DNA of 12,513 bases from Draconibacterium sp. (lineage in GTDB: Bacteria > Bacteroidota > Bacteroidia > Bacteroidales > Prolixibacteraceae): positions 1 through 12,513 of the forward strand of contig JALUZN010000097.1 in assembly GCA_027011835.1 (NCBI GenBank). The letters are read 5' to 3'. Positions within the stretch are counted from its first letter, which is position 1, and every line of letters begins with the position of its first letter. Below the pieces are notes generated by a model, which saw nothing but the letters and a program-made list of their open reading frames with translations, was not told where the DNA came from and ran no database searches. Positions 6,854-12,513 of this stretch are shown piece after piece. Both the position numbers and the translations under genes were made by a program.

Positions 6854-6862
6854 CTATCCTCC
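6854..6862 (-). promoter_or_regulatory. Strong Shine-Dalgarno overlapping the end of the upstream gene
   Basis: On the minus strand GGAGG (6862-6858) stands 8 bases from the ATG at 6849. It lies inside the last Gly-Gly codons and the stop of the antiporter fusion. Ribosomes finishing that gene would be close to the next start. Most other genes here lack such a motif, so this one decides the start of subunit M. Confidence 0.7.
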
Positions 6863-9800
6863 AATTATTACTAAGTAACTAACTATAATAAACAATACTA
6901 TATGTGCAACGTAAACCTGTCCGTTTCCGCTGTAAATACGGCGAGTAACGTCGGCAATGTTGTGTAATATTTCTGTAACTTTATTCCACCACGCTTCTAC
7001 CAGTGGAATTGTAGCCGGCCACATTGCTTTGTACAATCCTTCGAAAACATTGTAGGCAATGTGAGTTGTTTCGGGGCGTTCGGGACGCTCGCCCGAGTAA
7101 GTAATATCGAACTGTTTTACTTTGTGTGCTTTACGTGTTGAAAGCATTAAAATAATTAATACGATTAAGAATGAACCGATAATTGTGATGGCTACCAACG
7201 AACCTGCCCAGTGGCCGTATTGCGAAATGGCTGTTTCGCCAACCCACTGCAATTGTCCTTCGGGGAACCACTTTGCAATCATATTTCCAAGCGGTTGTAA
7301 AACCCACTGTGGTTTCATCGAGTAAACCATAATACCGGCAAGCAGTGTATAAATTGGTATTAAGAACCAGATTGAAATCTCTTTTACATTCCGGTGGTTA
7401 TCTTTTAACTGTCCTAAAAATACAGTGTGAATTAATCGCCATAAATACATAAATGCAATACCTCCCGAGAAGAACATAATGGCTCCCTGGAAATACCAAC
7501 CTTTATCGAGGATTGCGTTGTAGAACAACCATTTTCCGGCAAATCCCGAAAGTGGAGGAACGCCCGAAAGAGCAATTATACCAATCATTACAGCGATAAA
7601 AGCGAGTGGCATCCGTTTAATTAGTCCACCCATTTGGTACATATTATGTGTTCCAACGCGTAAAACAACGGCACCAATTGTTAAGAAAAGAACTGCTTTA
7701 TACAGGAAGTGATTAATTACATACGAGAAACCGCCTAACCAACCGAGGTGTGTCATCATTGCCATTCCAAGTACAATGTATCCTAACTGGCCAATTGAAG
7801 AGTAGGCCAACAGACGTTTTGCATCTTCCTGGAACACGGCCATTAAGTTTCCGGCGAGTGCAGTAATTGCTCCGAGCCAACCCAATGCGTAAGCCAATTC
7901 AGAATATTGGGTATTTGCGGCACCCATTCCAATTAAGGTGAGCACAATTCCAAAAACTCCCGCCTTCAGTAATATTGCCGAAACCATTGGCGAAACATCG
8001 CTTTCGGCTTCTCCGTGTGCTCCGGGCAACCAAATATGTAATCCCAGTGCAGCAGTTTTCGATAAGAAACCAACGATTAATAAACCGTAAGCCCAATAAG
8101 GCAGATAAGAGATTCCGTTCAGAATTTCCATACTGAACGACTCTTGTCCGGCATGAGCCATTCCCAATCCGGTTAAAAGTGCATAAGCACCGCCAATCGA
8201 GAAGAGCATATAACTCAATCCGTGTGGCATCGAGCGTTTTCCTCTGATAATAAGGAAATACGAACCTGCTGTCATTACCTCCCAACCAAAGAAAAACTGC
8301 AAGGTTGTTTGTGCTTCAATTATTGCAGTTAATCCGGCATACATTAGAAGAGCCACCGGATAGAAACCTGCACGCTTGCCTTTGTATGCGTAACCGGCAA
8401 TTAAAGTTAAAATACCGCCAACCATAAAAATGGCTTCGAAAATCAACCGTAACGTGTCGAGGTTGGGATAAACAAAATAGAAGTACAGCGCCATTCCAAT
8501 TATGGCAATTGTATTTTTTATGAATACCGGTAAGAAATCGAGGATAAAAATTGCAGCTACAAAGTAGAGCGGAATAAAGTTTATTGCTGTACCCACTTCG
8601 CTGTGTGGAGCAACAAAATAACCTGCTACATAAAGTGCAATGGCAACAATTCCAACCGGAATAATTTTATAACTATCAATTTTAAAGCTTTCAATATTTT
8701 CGTTTTCGCCTTTAATGGCATAGCCAAACCAGCGAATCATATAGACGGCTTCCATCATCGAGCCGAAAAGGATGGCAACAACCCACGAAATATTTCCCGA
8801 GTTTACTAAATCCATTACCAGTGTCCATTTTGCAAAAAACGATGGAAACGGAGGGAAACCGATGAGTGCAAAAATAAATGTTCCCATTAGAAACAGGAAG
8901 TAAGGTTTTTTGCGAGTTACCGCCCAGTCTTTAATATTTTTTTGTTTTACAATTCCCGACAACCAGAAAAGTCCGGCTTTTGCAAGGTAGTGCGAAACCA
9001 AGATTCCGAAAGCGACGTAAGTTGTATTTTCGCCAAGAATATCTTTAAATCCAAGAATAATCATTAACAGGCCAATTTGCCCTATCGATGAGTAACCCAG
9101 TAATCGTTTCGAGTTTTCTTGTTTTAACGCCAACAAGTTACTTCCCACAAACGAAACCACACCAATTAATGAAATGTAGTAGTTCAGTTGCGAGCCTGCA
9201 ATTTCAACTATTTTATAGAGAACAAAATAGGTTGCAGTTGCCGATGCCGCCGAAAGAATGGCACCGATTCCGGGGTGCGAAGCTTCGTAAACATCGAGTC
9301 CCCAGCCGTTGGCAGGAAACGATTTCAGTTCGAGAACAATGGCAATTATTATTAAAAATGCCGAAACAAAAGCTCCCTGTTTTAGCATCGGGTTGTTGGT
9401 AATAATCGAATCGATATTCAGCGAACCGGTAAACCGGTAGATAAATATGATTCCGATTAACAGAATTCCGGAGATAATTCCGGTGGCAAGCATATATTTA
9501 AAACCTGCCGAAACGGCTTTTGTTCCTTTCTGAAGAATGATTAAACCTGCAAGAGCGATACTTCCAACTTCGAGGAAAACGAAGATATTGAAAAGGTCGC
9601 GCGACAGAACCACCACATTCAAACTCATAAAAAGAACAAGGAAAACCACCTGGCTTCCGGTACCGTTCTTTTTAAGCGCCTTCATCATATAAAATGCGCC
9701 CAGTACGCCAACAATATTAATGAGTGCAGTAATAACCGACTCGTTTAATCCCATTAATAAGTTAATGGAAAACGGAGGTTTAAAGCCCGCAGTAAATATT

Positions 9801-9985
9801 TGTGTTGGGTCGGTTAAACCGGTAGCAAGTGCGTAAACCCACTGCACCGAAACAACCGTATTAAAAAGTAAAGCTGCTATCAAAATCAGAAACGATGAGC
9901 GTTGAGCTTTGTTTCCGAGCAACCCCATAAAGAATGCTATTCCAAGCGAAACAGCTACTATATATATCGGAGAAATTAAATTCAT
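6854..9985 (-). CDS. Double MrpD/NuoN-like ion-pump protein (H'-H fusion) with MbhI-like lateral-helix tail
   Basis: The 1043-residue protein holds two antiporter-like units in tandem, about 1-490 and 495-930. Equivalent residues repeat at an offset near 430: E139/E569 in the TM5 segment, K221/K643 in TM7, K336/K763 in the HxxxKAxLF segment, and K386/K818 in TM12. The signature QENSKRLLGYSSIGQIG (288-304) repeats as QEDAKRLLAYSSIGQLG (718-734). The second unit keeps IWLPGAHGEAESDVSP (651-666); the first is degenerate there (GWGLDVYEASHPG, 227-239). After a membrane helix at 930-949 come a long amphipathic stretch (about 975-1015) and a final helix (1024-1041), like the lateral-helix end of NuoL or the separate MbhI. 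Archaeal MBS uses separate H and H' proteins, while a normal MrpD has about 500 residues. Two pumps imply more ions moved per electron pair (inference). Confidence 0.9.
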   Translation of the reverse strand: MNLISPIYIVAVSLGIAFFMGLLGNKAQRSSFLILIAALLFNTVVSVQWVYALATGLTDPTQIFTAGFKPPFSINLLMGLNESVITALINIVGVLGAFYMMKALKKNGTGSQVVFLVLFMSLNVVVLSRDLFNIFVFLEVGSIALAGLIILQKGTKAVSAGFKYMLATGIISGILLIGIIFIYRFTGSLNIDSIITNNPMLKQGAFVSAFLIIIAIVLELKSFPANGWGLDVYEASHPGIGAILSAASATATYFVLYKIVEIAGSQLNYYISLIGVVSFVGSNLLALKQENSKRLLGYSSIGQIGLLMIILGFKDILGENTTYVAFGILVSHYLAKAGLFWLSGIVKQKNIKDWAVTRKKPYFLFLMGTFIFALIGFPPFPSFFAKWTLVMDLVNSGNISWVVAILFGSMMEAVYMIRWFGYAIKGENENIESFKIDSYKIIPVGIVAIALYVAGYFVAPHSEVGTAINFIPLYFVAAIFILDFLPVFIKNTIAIIGMALYFYFVYPNLDTLRLIFEAIFMVGGILTLIAGYAYKGKRAGFYPVALLMYAGLTAIIEAQTTLQFFFGWEVMTAGSYFLIIRGKRSMPHGLSYMLFSIGGAYALLTGLGMAHAGQESFSMEILNGISYLPYWAYGLLIVGFLSKTAALGLHIWLPGAHGEAESDVSPMVSAILLKAGVFGIVLTLIGMGAANTQYSELAYALGWLGAITALAGNLMAVFQEDAKRLLAYSSIGQLGYIVLGMAMMTHLGWLGGFSYVINHFLYKAVLFLTIGAVVLRVGTHNMYQMGGLIKRMPLAFIAVMIGIIALSGVPPLSGFAGKWLFYNAILDKGWYFQGAIMFFSGGIAFMYLWRLIHTVFLGQLKDNHRNVKEISIWFLIPIYTLLAGIMVYSMKPQWVLQPLGNMIAKWFPEGQLQWVGETAISQYGHWAGSLVAITIIGSFLIVLIILMLSTRKAHKVKQFDITYSGERPERPETTHIAYNVFEGLYKAMWPATIPLVEAWWNKVTEILHNIADVTRRIYSGNGQVYVAHIVLFIIVSYLVIIGG

Positions 9986-10004
9986 TGTTACTATGCTTAA
10001 ATAT

Positions 10005-10361
10005 TTACCACTTCATATCTTTAAAATCACTAATGTCGAGCGACTTTTTCGCCTGATACATTTTTAGTGCGTAGGCCAGCATTAGTGCCGTAACACCCAG
10101 TCCGATAACAATGGCGGTTAAAACCAAAGCTTGTGGAACAGGGTCGACAATTTTGCTTGCCACGTTGGTTGTACCAACAACACTGTCGAGTATTGGTGCA
10201 GTACCTCCTTTAATGTATCCTACGGTTACAATTAAAACGTGCAACCCGGTATCGAACAACGAAAAGCCAACGATTATTTTTATGATATTCTTTTTTGAAA
10301 GGATTCCGTACAAACCAATCAGGATTAATGCGAACCCGGTTATTAATGCGATAATTTCCAT
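10005..10361 (-). CDS. mrpC: MrpC/NuoK-like antiporter subunit
   Basis: The 118-residue protein has three membrane helices (about 3-21, 26-49, 76-101). It carries the family segment VDPVPQALVLTAIVIG (72-87) and the N-terminal pattern LIGLYGILSKKNIIKIIVG (14-32), both typical of MrpC/MnhC and MbhG. The extended loop at 52-72 before the VDP motif is normal for this family and longer than in NuoK. It lies 17 bases after the MbhE/MrpB fusion and 19 bases before the large antiporter protein, the usual B-C-D order of Mrp operons. It is a NuoK-like part of the ion path between subunits. Confidence 0.9.
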   Translation of the reverse strand: MEIIALITGFALILIGLYGILSKKNIIKIIVGFSLFDTGLHVLIVTVGYIKGGTAPILDSVVGTTNVASKIVDPVPQALVLTAIVIGLGVTALMLAYALKMYQAKKSLDISDFKDMKW

Positions 10362-10378
10362 TGATTATAATTTTAAAA

Positions 10379-11080
10379 TTACATCTCCTCTTTTTGAACA
10401 CCCTGTAAATTCGAGAGGATGTTTGAAAGTTCGGAACCTACTTTTAAGCCCACAAACGAATAAATTAGCGGAATTGCACCTGCACTGAATATTTTTCCGA
10501 AAGTTCCCAAAGGCAACACTTTATTGTCGAGGAAACCACCTGCCAGTAAAATTCCCAATACGCCAATTAAAACAAAAGCAATTCCTGAAACCGATTCGAC
10601 AGTTGCAATAATTTTATGGTTAATTTCGAAATCGGGGTTGGCCATCAACAGCAGAACAAATGCGGTTGCAATAATTGCCCCGCCTTGAAAACCACCACCC
10701 GGTGTTAAATGCCCGTTAATAAAAACGTAAACTCCGAGTAACATTACAATGGGCACCAGCAGTTTTGCCGCGGTAAGAATTATTTCGCTTGTTTCGCGTT
10801 TAGGAGCAATCTCCTTTTGTACTTTTTCTCTTTTCAGAAAAAAGCTTACAATAGAAGCTACCAAAAACAGAATGGTTACCTCACCCAAAGTATCGAATCC
10901 CCTGTAGGTAACTACAATAGAAGTAACCAGGTTGGGCGCTCCCACTTCGGTTGCACCATTTGTTGCATAATGTGTTGCCAGCGGAGTTAGCGTTTCGCTA
11001 TCTCCAAAATCCCAGAACAGGGTAACAAAAATTGCTGCCAGTCCGGCTAAAATTGCGATTATAAAAAAGTTCTTAATCAT
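10379..11080 (-). CDS. Fused MbhE-like and MrpB/MbhF-like membrane protein
   Basis: The protein has 233 residues. Residues 1-83 match MbhE, the last part of long MrpA proteins, with the signature YRGFDTLGE (59-67) and flanking membrane helices. Residues about 100-222 are an MnhB domain with GHLTPGGGFQGG (123-134) and four helices. The two are joined by a charged linker (84-98, KREKVQKE...KRE). In Pyrococcus mbh, E and F are separate genes; in many bacteria the E part belongs to MrpA. Its ATG overlaps the stop of the MbhD-like gene by 4 bases (ATGA), showing translational coupling. It belongs to the Mrp-type cation/proton module at the distal membrane end of the complex. Confidence 0.88.
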   Translation of the reverse strand: MIKNFFIIAILAGLAAIFVTLFWDFGDSETLTPLATHYATNGATEVGAPNLVTSIVVTYRGFDTLGEVTILFLVASIVSFFLKREKVQKEIAPKRETSEIILTAAKLLVPIVMLLGVYVFINGHLTPGGGFQGGAIIATAFVLLLMANPDFEINHKIIATVESVSGIAFVLIGVLGILLAGGFLDNKVLPLGTFGKIFSAGAIPLIYSFVGLKVGSELSNILSNLQGVQKEEM

Positions 11081-11316
11081 TTTGCTTTCCTTATTTTATT
11101 CAACACATAAAAAAAGATGATGGTAGAGAGGCCGCTGCCAATTGCTGCTTCGGTCATTGCCACGTCGGGCGCTGCCATAAGTAAATACATTACCGATGCC
11201 ATTAAACTAACCACTCCGGTTGCAATAACCGCAACAGCCAGTTTTTTATGAATAATTGCTGTTATTGCCATAACAACCATTACCACACTTAATACTATAA
11301 TTATTATCAGGTTCAT
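11077..11316 (-). CDS. mbhD: MbhD-like DUF4040 membrane subunit
   Basis: From the ATG at 11314-11316 the protein has 79 residues with three hydrophobic helices. The family signature AAPDVAMTEAAIGSGL spans about 48-63, including the conserved D51 and E56. It corresponds to MbhD or the same region of MrpA, which together with MbhE replaces the C-terminal end of MrpA. The frame is open upstream to a TTG at 11409, but that would place 31 charged extra residues before the first helix and overlap mrpG by 92 bases. The ATG starts one base after the mrpG stop, so I choose it. It overlaps the next gene by 4 bases. Confidence 0.88.
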   Translation of the reverse strand: MNLIIIIVLSVVMVVMAITAIIHKKLAVAVIATGVVSLMASVMYLLMAAPDVAMTEAAIGSGLSTIIFFYVLNKIRKAK

Positions 11317-11317
11317 A

Positions 11318-11677
11318 TTATTCTGATATTTGAGTTTCGTTTTTTTGTTTTTCGTTTTCGAAATCTTCCAGTTCGTCAACAACAGTAACATCGGCTTTTT
11401 TAACGCCAATGTAGTGTGCTGCGCGTGCCAGCATATGCGACGACACGGGGTTGGTAATTAAAATGAAAACGATAAGCAGAAATACCTTGCCTGCAATATC
11501 GAGGTAGATAATTCCTATTCCGAGCAGCGACAAAAGAGCTCCCAACGTTGAGGCTTTTGTTCCGGTTTGGATGCGTGTAAACACATCGGGCATTCGAATC
11601 AGGCCAATACTACCAAGTAGCAAAAACACCGACCCGAGCAGCGTAATTAATGCACCAATTATTTTTAAAACTTCCAT
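11318..11677 (-). CDS. mrpG: MrpG/MnhG-like antiporter subunit
   Basis: The 119-residue protein has three membrane helices. It carries the MrpG signatures IGLIRMPDVFTRIQTGTKA (24-42) and TNPVSSHMLARAAH (75-88). The C-terminal tail (94-119) is acidic and polar, as is common for the cytoplasmic end of this family. It lies 2 bases after mrpF and one base before the MbhD-like gene, so the three are surely translated from one message. In Mrp and Mbh complexes the E-F-G subunits form the distal part thought to belong to the sodium-translocating module. Confidence 0.92.
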   Translation of the reverse strand: MEVLKIIGALITLLGSVFLLLGSIGLIRMPDVFTRIQTGTKASTLGALLSLLGIGIIYLDIAGKVFLLIVFILITNPVSSHMLARAAHYIGVKKADVTVVDELEDFENEKQKNETQISE

Positions 11678-11679
11678 AG

Positions 11680-11940
11680 TTATAAACTTTTTTCGAGGTA
11701 ACGAGCAATAATTATTACACCCAGAAAACTAAGTAATCCGTAAATTATGGCAACATCAATGTAAATTGTTCTGCCAGAAAAGTGTGTAATTAGTGCAATT
11801 AACGAAATTGAAATAATAGTCATTACATCGAATGCAATAACCCTGTCGACCAGCGAGCCGGCTTTAAAAAACCGGTACAACGACAAAATAACTGCGAGAA
11901 GCATTATTCCGCCGGCTATTTGTAAAATAATATTAACCAT
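11680..11940 (-). CDS. mrpF: MrpF/MnhF-like antiporter subunit
   Basis: The 86-residue protein has three predicted membrane helices (about 5-24, 36-54, 60-80). It carries the family pattern SLVDRVIAFDVMT (29-41) with D32, R33 and D38, and the third-helix motif YIDVAIIYGLLSFLG (60-74) with D62. The length matches the family (about 85-95). Its ATG overlaps the mrpE stop by 8 bases. It equals MbhB/MbxB in archaeal operons and is part of the Mrp-type ion module. Confidence 0.92.
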   Translation of the reverse strand: MVNIILQIAGGIMLLAVILSLYRFFKAGSLVDRVIAFDVMTIISISLIALITHFSGRTIYIDVAIIYGLLSFLGVIIIARYLEKSL

Positions 11941-12427
11941 AAATTACCTCCAAATATTTTTCGAATTTATTTACTAAAGCATTTGTGTGCTCTTCAACAC
12001 CTTCACCTTTTACGTCAATCCAATGAATAAAAATGGTGTCGTCTTTTAACTCAACGGTAAAAGTTCCCGGGGTTAATGTTATTGAGTTGGTAAGAATCAT
12101 TCGCCCCAGTTTCGATTTCAATTTTGTTTTCACTTCAACAAAACCCGGATTTATGGGGAGTTTTGGCGAAACAACCCGGCGTGCCACATCGAAATTCGAT
12201 TTTATTAACTCGCCCAGGAAAACAAAAATGTAAAGAAACCAGTACCCAATTGCTTTCGGGTTAAGTTTCAAATCGTCGAAAATACTACAACTGTAACAAA
12301 AAATTAAACCAATAAGAACAGAAACAACTGCCCCCGAAATAAGCACCTCTGCCGAGAGTTTCATGTTGAGTAAAACCCAAATCACAAAAAGTGATATTAT
12401 TGAAATTATTAATGATTTTAACTTCAT
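11933..12427 (-). CDS. mrpE: MrpE/MnhE-like antiporter subunit, first gene of the operon
   Basis: From the ATG at 12425-12427 the protein has 164 residues, the usual MrpE length. Three hydrophobic helices (about 4-21, 25-47, 58-75) precede a soluble domain with the family signature NSITLTPGTFTVEL (114-127) and IHWIDVKG (134-141). It corresponds to MbhA/MbxA. The reading frame stays open to a GTG at 12490, but the added 21 residues are charged and not typical of the family, so the ATG next to the first helix is preferred. It is the first gene in the direction of transcription within the window, matching the position of the A/E subunit in mbh and mbx operons. Confidence 0.9.
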   Translation of the reverse strand: MKLKSLIISIISLFVIWVLLNMKLSAEVLISGAVVSVLIGLIFCYSCSIFDDLKLNPKAIGYWFLYIFVFLGELIKSNFDVARRVVSPKLPINPGFVEVKTKLKSKLGRMILTNSITLTPGTFTVELKDDTIFIHWIDVKGEGVEEHTNALVNKFEKYLEVIYG

Positions 12428-12513
12428 TTCATTTATAATTATTAGTTTTCTATGATATCCCTCTTTTAACAACTTTGAGACAACCAACACACCATATTAT
12501 ATATGTACGAATG
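12428..12513 (-). promoter_or_regulatory. Operon leader, promoter not identified
   Basis: These 86 bases lie upstream of mrpE and run to the window edge. They are A+T-rich. I see no TAnnTTTG box in the reading direction. A TATAAT on the minus strand (12496-12501) is present, but it is weak evidence in a Bacteroidota-like genome. No hairpin or riboswitch-like pattern is clear. The operon promoter may lie here or beyond the edge. Confidence 0.3.

Larger units (their letters stand above)
545..12427 (-). other. Predicted 13-gene operon for an Mbx/MBS-like ion-pumping redox complex
   Basis: All thirteen genes lie on the minus strand. Most junctions overlap or are under 20 bases apart (4-bp ATGA overlap at 11077-11080, 8 bp at 11933-11940, 11 bp at 4622-4632, 1-2 bp gaps around mrpG). 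The only sizeable spacer is 94 bases before the ferredoxin/GltD fusion. A terminator-like hairpin follows the last gene. The gene content is Mrp E-F-G-D-E/B-C, then antiporter modules, then NuoH/B/C/D-like and NuoI-GltD subunits. The complex-I NADH module (NuoE/F/G) and a full-length MrpA are absent. The order M-J-K-L-N resembles archaeal mbx/mbs. Co-transcription is inferred from spacing; the true 5' end may lie outside the window. Confidence 0.85.

Noticed and set aside
7899..8285. 128-residue minus-strand frame inside the antiporter fusion
   Set aside because: It is an out-of-frame shadow, rich in Arg, Cys and Asn, overlapping well-conserved antiporter sequence.
11317..11409. Upstream extension of the MbhD-like gene from a TTG
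   Set aside because: It would add a charged non-family segment inside mrpG, while an ATG sits one base after the mrpG stop.
10005..12427. Stand-alone Mrp sodium/proton antiporter operon
   Set aside because: A full-length MrpA is missing, and the Mrp-type genes run without a break into NuoH/B/C/D-like subunits, which defines the Mbh/Mbx class.
12428..12490. Upstream extension of mrpE from a GTG
   Set aside because: The extra residues are not typical of MrpE, and the ATG at 12427 directly precedes the first membrane helix.
12496..12501. TATAAT box as operon promoter
   Set aside because: It has no matching -35 within the window, and the presumed host group uses a different consensus; chance occurrence in A+T-rich DNA is likely.

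Overview
The window is almost entirely one minus-strand operon of 13 tightly packed genes (about 12427 down to 545). It encodes a membrane-bound, ion-translocating respiratory complex of the Mbh/Mbx (MBS) class, the group that joins Mrp-antiporter modules to complex-I/NiFe-hydrogenase-like modules. The host is most likely an anaerobic member of the Bacteroidota (inference). The reasons are A+T-rich DNA, mostly absent Shine-Dalgarno sequences, a TAnnTTTG-type promoter candidate at the left edge, and the general protein style. No rRNA or marker gene is present to prove it.

Layout in the direction of transcription (right to left): mrpE-mrpF-mrpG, an MbhD-like DUF4040 protein, a fused MbhE/MrpB protein, mrpC, and a 1043-residue protein joining two complete antiporter-like subunits plus a lateral-helix tail. 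These are followed by the NuoH-like anchor (M), NuoB-like (J), NuoC-like (K) and NuoD-like (L) subunits. The operon ends with a 597-residue fusion of a NuoI/MbxN-type two-cluster ferredoxin subunit with a GltD/NfnB-type flavoprotein, and a dihydroorotate-dehydrogenase-like FMN protein. The gene order ...M-J-K-L-N matches the Pyrococcus mbx (mbs) operon as I recall it, not the mbh order (...H-I-J-K-L-M-N).

The catalytic subunits show that this is not a hydrogenase. The large subunit keeps only the first Cys of each NiFe-binding CxxC and has Glu in place of the second (C94xxE97 and C392xxE395). The small subunit has only three obvious Cys ligands for its [4Fe-4S] cluster (C91, C156, C186). Both features fit the MBS/Mbx branch, where a site-differentiated Fe-S cluster has been proposed to reduce sulfane sulfur. 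The fused flavoprotein is the most distinctive feature. It places FAD, a nucleotide site and probably about four Fe-S clusters on the same chain as the N subunit. This suggests that electrons pass between NAD(P)H (or ferredoxin) and the membrane complex, coupled to H+/Na+ movement through two antiporter modules and the MrpEFGBC-type part. The direction, the physiological acceptor and the cofactor preference are inference.

The left 544 bases hold no gene. They contain a convincing intrinsic terminator for the operon, a strongly structured inverted-repeat region, a palindromic MITE-like element of about 160 bp with a possible 3-bp target duplication, and a candidate promoter reading out of the window to the left. 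The right 86 bases are the operon leader, in which I could not identify a promoter.
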